Below, one piece after another: positions 1 through 7,664 of a stretch of 64,000 bases of DNA (positions within the stretch are counted from its first letter, which is position 1; every line of letters begins with the position of its first letter). The translations under genes and the position numbers were made by a program. Source of the DNA: Mucilaginibacter robiniae. GTDB taxonomy: Bacteria; Bacteroidota; Bacteroidia; Sphingobacteriales; Sphingobacteriaceae. Under the pieces are notes generated by a model. The model was given only the letters and a program-made list of their open reading frames with translations, had not been told where the DNA came from and searched no databases. Location of the stretch: assembly GCF_012849215.1 (NCBI RefSeq), contig NZ_CP051682.1, positions 4,832,010-4,896,009 of the forward strand, written 5' to 3'.

Positions 1-334
1 TACGCCAAACAGCTAGGTAAATAGAAGTCATTGTTTTTTTAGTTCCATGAAGTGTTACCTGCAAGGTTACCTTACCATGTACCACCAAACTGGAATTACC
101 AGCCAGAGTGGCACTTTCTACCTGAATTTCGACTCGGTGGTAGTTATACAAGCCATCGCTAAACTTCTGCACAAAGCTTTCTTTATCATCCCAATAACCA
201 CCAGAATGACCATAATACAAATCATCTGAAAACAGCCCTGCTAATTTTTCAGCATCACCAGATACCATAATTTGCGATCTGGACTTTTCCAATTCAACGG
301 CAAGGTTTAATAAGCTTTCGCTAATCATGTTCAT
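1..334 (-). CDS. NTF2/SnoaL-like (DUF4440-type) protein, C-terminus cut by window edge
   Basis: The minus strand is open from an ATG at 334 to the window edge, so the C-terminal part is missing. The visible 111 residues start MNMISESLLNLAVELEKSR and contain the helix, a segment around GDAEKLAGLFSDDLYYGHSGG, and a following strand region typical of the NTF2-like fold, in which a small alpha+beta cone binds a ligand. A purine-rich stretch (AAGGAACG) lies about 10 bases before the ATG; a second in-frame ATG at 328 is possible. It follows the flavin monooxygenase gene by 28 bases on the same strand, so the two probably share a transcript. Enzymatic function cannot be assigned. Confidence 0.7.
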   Translation of the reverse strand, partial: MNMISESLLNLAVELEKSRSQIMVSGDAEKLAGLFSDDLYYGHSGGYWDDKESFVQKFSDGLYNYHRVEIQVESATLAGNSSLVVHGKVTLQVTLHGTKKTMTSIYLAVWR

Positions 335-362
335 ACTATTACGTTCCTTAATTTGTACCTGA

Positions 363-1382
363 TTAAACTAAACTAGGTACACGCAAAGCCTCTGCAAAAA
401 GCTGATAAGAATGTAACCGAGCCTGATGGTTATAGATGTGCGAAGTAGCCATAATTTCATCAACTTGTGTTTGGTTGATGAAAGCCTGCAAATCTATTTT
501 CAGCTTTTCCGGTCCGCCGATAAAAGAGTAACCTAGCATTTGCATTACCGCTTCTTCCTCATAAATATTCCAAATGCTTTCCATACTTTCAACCGGTGGT
601 TGCAAAAGCTTACGTTTACCAGTTACTACCCCCATAAAAAATTGCTTTAGAGAGGTAGCCAAATACTCAGCCTCGTTATCAGTATCAGCTGCCACCACGT
701 TAACACAAGCCAGTACATAAGGCTGTTGCAAGTGCGCTGAAGGTTGAAAGTTTTTACGATATATATTGATAGCTGTTAAAAATTGTGCTGGTGCAAAATG
801 ACTGGCAAAAGCATAAGGCAGCCCCATTGTAGCAGCCAAGCGGGCACTATCGGTACTGGAACCTAGTATCCAAATAGGTATATCTAACCCTTCGCCTGGA
901 ATAGCCCTAACCTTTGCTGTACTATTTTCAGCTGAAAAGAAGTTTTGTAAACGTTGTACATCTTGCGGGAATTGGTAAGCAGCCTGCATGTTTTCACCGC
1001 GTATAGCCATAGCTGTTAATTGATCTGATCCGGGTGCACGGCCCAAACCTAAATCTATACGTCCGGGGTATAAAGATGCTAAGGTACCGAACTGTTCGGC
1101 CACAATTAGCGGAGCATGATTAGGTAACATAATACCGCCCGAACCCACCCGTATAGATGTAGTACCACCAGCAATATAGCCAATGAGTACAGCCGTAGCT
1201 GAACTGGCAACATTCTCCATATTGTGATGTTCGGCAAACCAATAACGGTTGTAACCCAGTTGCTCAGCCTGCTTAGCTAATTCTAAACTATGATGAAAAG
1301 AATTTGCAGGTGTTTCTCCTTCTACTACGGCTGCCAAATCGAGTATAGAATATGCTGTATGATGAGATGGTATTGAACTCAT
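363..1382 (-). CDS. LLM-class flavin-dependent oxidoreductase (luciferase-like monooxygenase)
   Basis: The 339-residue product has the hallmarks of bacterial-luciferase-like TIM-barrel monooxygenases of the MsnO8/YhbW type. These are an early strand ending in YRYWFAEHHNME-like residues (about 44-56), then VGSGGIMLPNHAPL (about 78-92), EQFGTLASLYPGRIDLGLGRAPG (about 96-118) and a later PIWILGSS strand. Family members use reduced FMN and oxygen to oxidise small organic substrates; the substrate here is unknown. Length matches the family (about 330-350). The gene is followed by the NTF2-like gene at 334, suggesting a two-gene operon. No sequence oddities were seen. Confidence 0.88.
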   Translation of the reverse strand: MSSIPSHHTAYSILDLAAVVEGETPANSFHHSLELAKQAEQLGYNRYWFAEHHNMENVASSATAVLIGYIAGGTTSIRVGSGGIMLPNHAPLIVAEQFGTLASLYPGRIDLGLGRAPGSDQLTAMAIRGENMQAAYQFPQDVQRLQNFFSAENSTAKVRAIPGEGLDIPIWILGSSTDSARLAATMGLPYAFASHFAPAQFLTAINIYRKNFQPSAHLQQPYVLACVNVVAADTDNEAEYLATSLKQFFMGVVTGKRKLLQPPVESMESIWNIYEEEAVMQMLGYSFIGGPEKLKIDLQAFINQTQVDEIMATSHIYNHQARLHSYQLFAEALRVPSLV

Positions 1383-1546
1383 ATGACTTTGTTCCTTTTG
1401 CTTTATTTATGGTGAAGTAGCTAATACGCTTACTTGTAATACTCAAATTTAGGTGATGTAAGCTAAGCTGTAGTTATCAGCAGTTAGATATGACTTTAAG
1501 TCTACATACTTCTTGGCATGGACATCTATCAAATAACTCTATGAAA

Positions 1547-1560
1547 ATGACCTCAATCAC
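1547..1560. promoter_or_regulatory. CRP/FNR-type dyad upstream of the FixL-like gene (distal)
   Basis: ATGACCTCAATCAC carries the TGA-N6-TCA core shared by CRP and FNR operators. It lies about 100 bases before the sensor-kinase start. The downstream partner encodes a CRP/FNR-type regulator, so autoregulation is plausible. Only the core half-sites match. Confidence 0.4.
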
Positions 1561-1617
1561 TTTTTCACATAACGACCGACATAAACATATACAAGTCCAG
1601 ATTCAGATATTTGCACT

Positions 1618-1633
1618 TGTGACTTTCATCACC
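1618..1633. promoter_or_regulatory. CRP/FNR-type dyad upstream of the FixL-like gene (proximal)
   Basis: TGTGACTTTCATCACC matches the TGTGA-N6-TCACA layout in nine of ten defined positions. It ends 26 bases before the ATG at 1660, where bound regulator could activate or repress the sensor/regulator operon. Two such cores in a 277-base intergenic region are more than expected by chance, at about one per 4 kb. Confidence 0.45.
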
Positions 1634-1659
1634 TTTAGAAAATTTCTGTACTTTTAAAA

Positions 1660-2850
1660 ATGGAAAATGCTGCTTTACTCAATGCTATTATTGAAAATGC
1701 GATAGACGGCATCATCACTATCAATGAACGAGGCATTATAGAAACCATAAATCCTTCGGCTTGTAAATTATTTGGCTACAAGCCTGAAGAAGTAACAGGT
1801 AAAAGCATATCTATACTGATGCCCGAGCCCGATCAAAGCCGGCATGATGAATATATACAACGCTATCAGCATACAGGGCAGGCTCATATTATTGGTATTG
1901 GCCGCGAGGTGTTGGGTTTGCGCAAAAATGGCTCTGTGTTCCCTTTTCGTTTAGGAGTAAGCGAGGTTCAGTTCTCAGGACGTAAAATCTACACAGGTTT
2001 TATTCACGACCTCAGCCGGGAAAAGCAAGCGGAAGAGCAGTTAAAAGAATACGCTATGCAACTGGAAAACCTGGTGGAAGAGCGTACACAATCGTTAAAA
2101 GAAACTGTAATGGCTTTACAGGATGCGAAGGAAGAAGTAAGCCAATCTTTAGAAAAAGAAAAAGAATTAAGTCAGCTAAAAAGCCGGTTTGTATCGATGG
2201 CTTCGCATGAATTTCGTACACCATTAAGCTCCATACAATTATCAGCGGCATTAATTGAAAAGTACGTACAGCAAGTTGACCAAGCTAACGTTATTAAACA
2301 TACCGGAAAAATCAAAAATTCAGTCGGTAACTTAACTGGCATTTTAAACGAATTTCTATCATTGGAACGGCTAGAGGCTGGTAAGATAGAGCCCGTTTTT
2401 ACCCGTTTTGATATTGTTAAATTTGCCGAAGAAATTACGGAAGAAATGCAACTGATAGCTAAGCAAAACCAGCATATCATTTATCAGCATACCGGTACAC
2501 TCAGCCAGGCAACTCTCGATCAGGCTCTGCTCAAAAACTGTATCATTAACTTAATGGGCAATGCCATCAAATACTCTGGCGAAAACACATTTATTGAGTT
2601 TAATACCGAAATTACCACCACAAATTTGGTGGTAATTATTAGAGATAATGGCATCGGCATCCCGGAAACCGATCAGAAACATTTGTTTGAAGCTTTCTTC
2701 CGGGCACATAATACCGGCAATATTCCTGGTACAGGCTTAGGCTTAAATATTGTTAACCGGTACGTAAGGCTCATGAACGGGCAAATTGACTTTGAAAGCA
2801 AAGTTGATCTAGGTACTGCATTTACACTCTCATTCCCTTTAATATCATGA
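1660..2850 (+). CDS. fixL: FixL-like oxygen-sensing PAS histidine kinase
   Basis: The 396-residue soluble kinase has one PAS domain (about 5-125), a coiled coil (about 125-170), a HisKA domain with the phospho-acceptor in ASHEFRTPLSS (about 180-192), and an HATPase with an N box (LLKNCIINLMGNAIKYS), DNGIGIP and GTGLGLNIV. The PAS domain carries the haem-pocket residues of Bradyrhizobium FixL at matching spacing. H62 matches proximal H200, R68 matches R206, and H76 and R82 in HIIGIGR match H214 and R220, the distal arginine that contacts O2. No membrane segments are present. The stop overlaps the next start by four bases (ATGA), so kinase and regulator are co-translated. Its convergent neighbour is the cbb3 oxidase operon, consistent with control of microaerobic respiration. 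The FixL assignment by residues is strong; haem binding itself is inferred. Confidence 0.85.
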   Translation: MENAALLNAIIENAIDGIITINERGIIETINPSACKLFGYKPEEVTGKSISILMPEPDQSRHDEYIQRYQHTGQAHIIGIGREVLGLRKNGSVFPFRLGVSEVQFSGRKIYTGFIHDLSREKQAEEQLKEYAMQLENLVEERTQSLKETVMALQDAKEEVSQSLEKEKELSQLKSRFVSMASHEFRTPLSSIQLSAALIEKYVQQVDQANVIKHTGKIKNSVGNLTGILNEFLSLERLEAGKIEPVFTRFDIVKFAEEITEEMQLIAKQNQHIIYQHTGTLSQATLDQALLKNCIINLMGNAIKYSGENTFIEFNTEITTTNLVVIIRDNGIGIPETDQKHLFEAFFRAHNTGNIPGTGLGLNIVNRYVRLMNGQIDFESKVDLGTAFTLSFPLIS

Positions 2851-3899
2851 AAACTCTCATTTTAATTATTGAAGATAATACCGATATACGCGAAAGTACA
2901 GCAGAGATTTTAGAACTAACAGGTTACGAGGTGCTACAGGCACTAAACGGGAAAATAGGCGTTGAACTAGCGCAACAACACAAACCCGCTCTTATCTTAT
3001 GCGATATTATGATGCCAGAGCTGGACGGTTATGGTGTTTTGTACTTGTTAAGTAAAAACCCCGAAACAGCGTCAATTCCTTTTATTTTCTTAACAGCTAA
3101 AAGTGAACGTACCGATTTTAGAAAAGGCATGGAAATGGGCGCTGATGATTACTTAACCAAGCCGTTCGACGATATAGAGCTTTTGAATGCTATTGAAAGC
3201 AGATTAAGTAAAAAAGAGAAGCAAGAAGCTTATTACAGCCAATCGTTGCAAAGCATAGAGCGTTTAGCTAGTGCTCAGAATACCGGTACAGCCGAACTAA
3301 AAGCCCTAATAGCGGGTCGTAAAGTAAGGCAGATGAAAAAGAAACAGGTACTGTACTATGAAGGCGATCAGCCGCAAGGCATTTACCTAGTACTGGATGG
3401 CAGTATTAAAACTATTAAGCTAGCTGAAGATGGTCGCGAATTAATGACTGGGTTATACAAAGCTGAAGATTACTTGGGCGTAAACGCCGTACTGCTAGAA
3501 GAGTCATTTAACGAAACAGCTGAGGTTGTGGAAGATGCAACTGTATGCCTTTTACCCAAAGATGCTATGCTCTCGCTGATTAACCGCTACCCTGATGTTG
3601 CCCAGCAATTTATAAAAATACTCTCAAATAATATTCGCGAAAAAGAAGAACAATTGTTGGAGTTAGCTTACCATTCTGTACGCAAACGCTTGGCTCAAAC
3701 CTTGGTTAGGTTGAGCAAATCATCAGCTGATGCTGCACAATTCAAGGTATCACGCGAAGAACTGGCCTCTATGGCAGGTATTGCTACGGAAACTGTAAGC
3801 CGTACACTTACGGATTTTAAAGATGAGCAACTTATTGAAAAGAAAGGCAGTACTATACAGATTTTAAATCTTAACCGGTTGATTAAGATGAAGAACTAA
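2847..3899 (+). CDS. Response regulator: receiver domain fused to CRP/FNR-type DNA-binding regulator
   Basis: The 350-residue protein begins with a receiver domain (1-125). Acidic residues E9/D10, phospho-acceptor D53 in LCDIMMPELDG, T83 and K105 in the TKPF motif are all present. A linker (about 125-150) leads to a cyclic-nucleotide-binding beta-roll (about 155-265, YYEGDQPQGIYLVLDGSIK) and a Crp-type winged helix (about 280-345, with SREELASMAGIATETVSR as the recognition-helix region). No FNR-type N-terminal cysteine cluster was seen, so the signal probably enters by phosphorylation from the kinase encoded just upstream. In rhizobia FixJ induces the CRP-family FixK; here one polypeptide carries both functions. 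Likely targets are the TGA-N6-TCA dyads in this window. Confidence 0.9.
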   Translation: MKTLILIIEDNTDIRESTAEILELTGYEVLQALNGKIGVELAQQHKPALILCDIMMPELDGYGVLYLLSKNPETASIPFIFLTAKSERTDFRKGMEMGADDYLTKPFDDIELLNAIESRLSKKEKQEAYYSQSLQSIERLASAQNTGTAELKALIAGRKVRQMKKKQVLYYEGDQPQGIYLVLDGSIKTIKLAEDGRELMTGLYKAEDYLGVNAVLLEESFNETAEVVEDATVCLLPKDAMLSLINRYPDVAQQFIKILSNNIREKEEQLLELAYHSVRKRLAQTLVRLSKSSADAAQFKVSREELASMAGIATETVSRTLTDFKDEQLIEKKGSTIQILNLNRLIKMKN

Positions 3900-3920
3900 A
3901 ATTAGCTTGTTTGATCTAGA

Positions 3921-3960
3921 AATAAAGCTGAACACTTTATAGGTGTTCAGCTTTATTTTT
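3921..3960. terminator. Bidirectional intrinsic terminator between regulator and cco operon
   Basis: A perfect 15-bp stem (AATAAAGCTGAACAC at 3921-3935 with 3943-3957) and a 7-base loop are followed by a T run. A-rich sequence on the other side would serve the minus strand. It sits between the convergent genes ending at 3899 and 4010. Confidence 0.85.
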
Positions 3961-4009
3961 AAATAGATAGTAGTGTATCGGTAATGCTAAAAATAGAAAG
4001 CAAAGTTTA

Positions 4010-4696
4010 TTACCTGCAAACACCTGCATTCATAATATTTTTAGACGGGCTTAGATACGGAATATCCAAGTTCATACCACGTAATAAGAACCAAATACCT
4101 AAACAAAGCATTACGTAAGGTATAAACTTGTTAATTCTTCGGCGCATGGTCATGTTCATTAATCCACTGCCTACGGTAGCAATCAGCATGAGTGGTAGTG
4201 TGCCTATACCAAACCAAAACATATATTGTGCAGCTCCGTTCACTGAACCTGTATTAACAGCCCCTATAAGAGCTAAGTAAACAAACCCACAAGGCAAAAA
4301 ACCATTAAGCATTCCTATAATCCAGTGCCCGGCACGCTTAGTTAAAGCGTAAGTTAACAGTCGGTTAAAAGGTAGTAGTATTTTAGATCCCCAAGAAGTT
4401 ACAGCTGACTTTTTAAAAAACCTGGCACCCGCCGCTAATACAATTAATACCCCACTTAATAAACTTACCCACTGCTGCATACCAGCCAGCCAAAGCTGAC
4501 GACCAATAAGCCCGGTAATGATGCCTAGTAAAGTGTAGGTAAATGTACGGCCTAGATTATACACCAGCTTATCCCACACCAGCAACCATCCTCTACCCTC
4601 TCTCACAGAAACGGCAAAAGCTAAAGGGCCACACATACCTACACAATGCACACTGCCAAACAGCCCTACAAAAAAGGCAATCTCATTGTTACTCAT
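4010..4696 (-). CDS. SafE/TauE-UreH-type membrane protein of the cbb3 cluster
   Basis: The 228-residue polytopic membrane protein has about six hydrophobic segments and the signature GSVHCVGMCGPLAFA near residues 15-29. This belongs to the 'sulfite exporter TauE/SafE / UreH-like' family, related to DsbD-type transmembrane domains. The Cys/His/Met-rich HCxGMCGP motif and its constant presence beside cco genes in Bacteroidetes suggest a part in metal (copper) handling or thiol transfer during oxidase assembly; this role is inferred. Its start overlaps the ccoH stop by four bases, so it is the last gene of the cco operon. It ends near the bidirectional terminator at 3921-3960. Confidence 0.8.
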   Translation of the reverse strand: MSNNEIAFFVGLFGSVHCVGMCGPLAFAVSVREGRGWLLVWDKLVYNLGRTFTYTLLGIITGLIGRQLWLAGMQQWVSLLSGVLIVLAAGARFFKKSAVTSWGSKILLPFNRLLTYALTKRAGHWIIGMLNGFLPCGFVYLALIGAVNTGSVNGAAQYMFWFGIGTLPLMLIATVGSGLMNMTMRRRINKFIPYVMLCLGIWFLLRGMNLDIPYLSPSKNIMNAGVCR

Positions 4697-5115
4697 GGTA
4701 AATATACTTCCTGCTCGTACAAGTAATTTTTATGCAAACTTGCCCACTCAAAACGCAAATGCCACTGCCCAGTTGAAAGCTGTTCTAACGGGATGCTTAC
4801 TACGTTGCCGGCATTGCTTTGAATAGAAAACATCTTATCAAGCCGGTGATTGGAAGCATGTTCGAATTTTACTGATCCATCTGCTGGCTGAGTAAACCTC
4901 ACGATCAGATTATTGTCACTGAAGCTAATTACCGGTTGCGCTTTATCTTGCGCTACCTGTTTTTCGCGTACATAATCATGATCAAAGGTTAACCCTTTTT
5001 CATAATATTGTTTATCGTAATCATCAGCAGGCTGAGTAAACATATAAACACCCATACTTATAATAAACAGCATAAAGCTGCCCATGCCTGCTACTAAATA
5101 TTTTCCCCAATTCAT
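4693..5115 (-). CDS. ccoH: CcoH/FixH-type cbb3 oxidase assembly protein
   Basis: The 140-residue protein has one N-terminal membrane anchor (about 5-28) and a signature segment QPADDYDKQYYEKGLTFD (about 28-45). This resembles the YYxxGLxYD motif of FixH family proteins. The rest is a periplasmic beta-rich domain. FixH/CcoH is needed for maturation of the cbb3 oxidase. The gene lies 12 bases after ccoG and overlaps the SafE-type gene by four bases, as expected for a ccoGH pair. Confidence 0.85.
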   Translation of the reverse strand: MNWGKYLVAGMGSFMLFIISMGVYMFTQPADDYDKQYYEKGLTFDHDYVREKQVAQDKAQPVISFSDNNLIVRFTQPADGSVKFEHASNHRLDKMFSIQSNAGNVVSIPLEQLSTGQWHLRFEWASLHKNYLYEQEVYLP

Positions 5116-5127
5116 ATCAAATTTAGT

Positions 5128-6504
5128 TTAATCAACAGGTCCAACAAAGGTGGTACTAGTAGTTCCCACTACCGTTTTACCTTGTATAATTTTTAAGTTT
5201 ATATCCGTTTTAGCCGCTGTAATATGGTTTGCAGGTACTAACAAAAAGAAGGTGGCTTTTGTAGCCTGATTACTGCCGATTACTCCAGGTGCCTGAATAT
5301 ATTTTATTTTTATCGATGGGTCATCAGCCACCAGCGTAATATTTTGCGCTTTGTTGGTTTTGTTAATCAAATCAGCATTGTAAATGTTGCTGATATAGCC
5401 GCCTGGCTGTTCCTGATAAAGCAAACCTGCAGAACGGAGTACAGTAACATCAATGTCACTCTGTCTGCCCACAAACCAAGTAAGTGCACCCAACAATGTA
5501 ACCATCACTAAACTGCAAGTGGCCATACGGGCGGTAAAAGCAGGTTTGGTCTTTTTCTCGATCATTTCTTCCGAATAAAAACCAATTAAGTTTGCCTGCT
5601 TATTAATTTTAAGCATTACTTCGTTACAAGCATCTATACAGGCTGTACAGTTAATACATTCCAACTGAGGCCCTTTACGAATGTCGATACCTGTAGGGCA
5701 TACATCTACGCACAACTTGCAATCTACACAATCACCTTTCTGCTCTTCACTTTTGCGGTTCAGTTTACCACGAGGCTCTCCGCGTTGATAGTTGTAAGCT
5801 ACACTTAATGTATGTTTATCGGTTAATACACCTTGCAAGCGGCCATAAGGGCATATTACGGTACATACAATTTCGCGTACCTGGCTGTAAATAAAATAGA
5901 ATACAGCAGTAAATAAACAGATACTGATAAAGCCTGACCAATGTTGGCTAATAGGTTCAGTGATAATTTTCCACAAACCCTCACTACCAATAATGTAGGA
6001 TAGGAATGTATTAGCAATAACAAATGAAAGCACGATAAAGATAACATGCTTACTCGTTTTTCTAATAATCTTATTGGTTGTCCACGGTGCGGCATCTAGC
6101 TTTTTACGCTGACGGGCATCCCCTTCAATCCATGCTTCTATTTTACGGAAAAACATTTCCATAAATATGGTTTGCGGGCAAATCCAACCGCAAAAAAAGC
6201 GGCCAAACGCCATGGTGAACAACACCACGCACACAATACCTGCCAGCATCACCAGAACAAACAAGAAAAAATCTTGTGGCCAGAATACTTTACCCAGTAT
6301 TACAAACCGGCGTTCCAGTATATTTAACAACAAAACAGGGTTGCCATTAATGCGCAAGTATGGTGTGGCAAAAAACAAAAGCAGATATAGGTAGCTTAAC
6401 CAGCTGCGATACTGGTACAGCTTACCTTTACGAACAAGCGGATACATCCACTTGCGCTTTCCGTCTTCAACGGTATCCGGCTTGTTCGTTTCAGTTACTA
6501 TCAT
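5128..6504 (-). CDS. ccoG: CcoG/FixG-type cytochrome c oxidase accessory ferredoxin
   Basis: The 458-residue membrane protein has about five hydrophobic segments and several cysteine clusters. These are CGWICPQT (about 125-132), CTVICPYG (about 213-220), and a double 4Fe-4S block, CVDCKLCVDVCP followed by CINCTACIDACN (about 260-300). CcoG is a cupric reductase or electron-transfer factor used in building the CuB site of cbb3 oxidases. The C-terminal ~110 residues form an Ig-like periplasmic domain (FixG_C type). It follows ccoP by 45 bases in the same operon. Length and order agree with the family. Confidence 0.93.
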   Translation of the reverse strand: MIVTETNKPDTVEDGKRKWMYPLVRKGKLYQYRSWLSYLYLLLFFATPYLRINGNPVLLLNILERRFVILGKVFWPQDFFLFVLVMLAGIVCVVLFTMAFGRFFCGWICPQTIFMEMFFRKIEAWIEGDARQRKKLDAAPWTTNKIIRKTSKHVIFIVLSFVIANTFLSYIIGSEGLWKIITEPISQHWSGFISICLFTAVFYFIYSQVREIVCTVICPYGRLQGVLTDKHTLSVAYNYQRGEPRGKLNRKSEEQKGDCVDCKLCVDVCPTGIDIRKGPQLECINCTACIDACNEVMLKINKQANLIGFYSEEMIEKKTKPAFTARMATCSLVMVTLLGALTWFVGRQSDIDVTVLRSAGLLYQEQPGGYISNIYNADLINKTNKAQNITLVADDPSIKIKYIQAPGVIGSNQATKATFFLLVPANHITAAKTDINLKIIQGKTVVGTTSTTFVGPVD

Positions 6505-6549
6505 GGTTTAATTAATTATTCAAATAATTAAAGATCAGCGTAGCCAATC

Positions 6550-7464
6550 TTATTTTTTAATCAGCATAGCTGTTTTTAATGTAGCATTAGCAGCACCCTC
6601 TTCTTCTTTAGTACCTTGTGGCTCTTTAGCACCAGCCGGGTTTGTACCATGTAATGATTTGATGTAATTAGCTACATCAGCAATCTGGCCAGGTGATAAT
6701 TGCTTTTCCCAGGTAGGCATGCCTTTGGTGGTTATACCATATTTGATGGTTTTAAAAACATCATTGATTTTTCCGCCATGCAACCAGTAATCATCTGTTA
6801 AGTTAGGTCCCACTACACCTTGACCATGATCGCCATGACAAGGCACACAGTTTTGTTTAAAGATGGCTTGTCCAGATGCTAACATGGCTGGTTCGGTAGA
6901 TACTTTCACTGTGTTCTCATCCACTCTGTTAGCAGCTTTAGCCAGGTAAACAGCTTTTTCCTTAGCGGCTACAGCCATTTCAGTTTTGTACTCATCATAT
7001 TGCAGCTGCCCTATGCCTAAAACATGATAAGTGAACAAGTACGCTACTGCAAAAACTATAGTAGCATAAAACAAGTACATGAACCAGGCTGGTGTTGGAT
7101 TATCCAGCTCCTGAATACCATCATAATCATGCTCAATCAGGATAGATTTTTCTTCAGACAGCGGCTTCAAAGAAAGCAGCTTGTTAAATACTTCTGCTTT
7201 GGTTGGTTTAGCTGGTTTAGCCGGCTTCAACTCTAGCTGAATTTGCTCTTCCGTATAGCCTTCAGCTTTAAGTACTAAGCGAGTTAAAACTTTAAATGCT
7301 TGTAATACAATTAATAATGCAGCTACAATTACTAATAAAGTGCATACAACAGCTCCGTATCCGATATAGGCTTTCATTTCGCCGGATATCAGGCTATCAG
7401 CAGCCAACATGGGCTGTGCTGCTAATAGCATAATTGATAAAAGTGTAGGTTTTAAGTACATCAT
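6550..7464 (-). CDS. ccoP: cbb3 oxidase subunit III (CcoP) with one c-type haem
   Basis: The 304-residue protein has two membrane segments (about 35-60 and 128-148) and one cytochrome c domain. The haem attachment motif CVPCH is at 206-210, and KGMP (M249) is the likely axial methionine. Many proteobacterial CcoP proteins have two CxxCH motifs; only one is visible here. A Pro/Lys/Glu-rich tail follows the haem domain. The start overlaps ccoQ by four bases. The subunit passes electrons from soluble or membrane donors to CcoO. Confidence 0.93.
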   Translation of the reverse strand: MMYLKPTLLSIMLLAAQPMLAADSLISGEMKAYIGYGAVVCTLLVIVAALLIVLQAFKVLTRLVLKAEGYTEEQIQLELKPAKPAKPTKAEVFNKLLSLKPLSEEKSILIEHDYDGIQELDNPTPAWFMYLFYATIVFAVAYLFTYHVLGIGQLQYDEYKTEMAVAAKEKAVYLAKAANRVDENTVKVSTEPAMLASGQAIFKQNCVPCHGDHGQGVVGPNLTDDYWLHGGKINDVFKTIKYGITTKGMPTWEKQLSPGQIADVANYIKSLHGTNPAGAKEPQGTKEEEGAANATLKTAMLIKK

Positions 7465-7652
7465 AACTGCAAATATTTAACGGTTGAGTCATCAGTGTCA
7501 TGTAGCGGAAGGTCGCTCATGTAAGTATTATGAGTTTTCTTCATGCGCAGCATTAAAACGGTAACCACGATGAAGAACACCAGGAAGATTCCTAAAGAGG
7601 CTATCAGATAAATCTGATTACCCGATATATTTTCGGTAAATTGCTTAAACAT
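7461..7652 (-). CDS. ccoQ: CcoQ/FixQ small cbb3 oxidase subunit
   Basis: The 63-residue protein has a single membrane helix (about 15-37) followed by a basic stretch and a short acidic tail. It sits between ccoNO (12-base gap) and ccoP (4-base overlap), the expected place for CcoQ. Family conservation is weak, so the call leans on size, topology and position. Confidence 0.8.
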   Translation of the reverse strand: MFKQFTENISGNQIYLIASLGIFLVFFIVVTVLMLRMKKTHNTYMSDLPLHDTDDSTVKYLQL

Positions 7653-7664
7653 AATGAGGTGTTA

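Noticed and set aside
2054..2480. Open frames on the minus strand inside the FixL-like gene
   Set aside because: They lie opposite strong kinase motifs and have no family features; they mirror the coding bias of the real gene.
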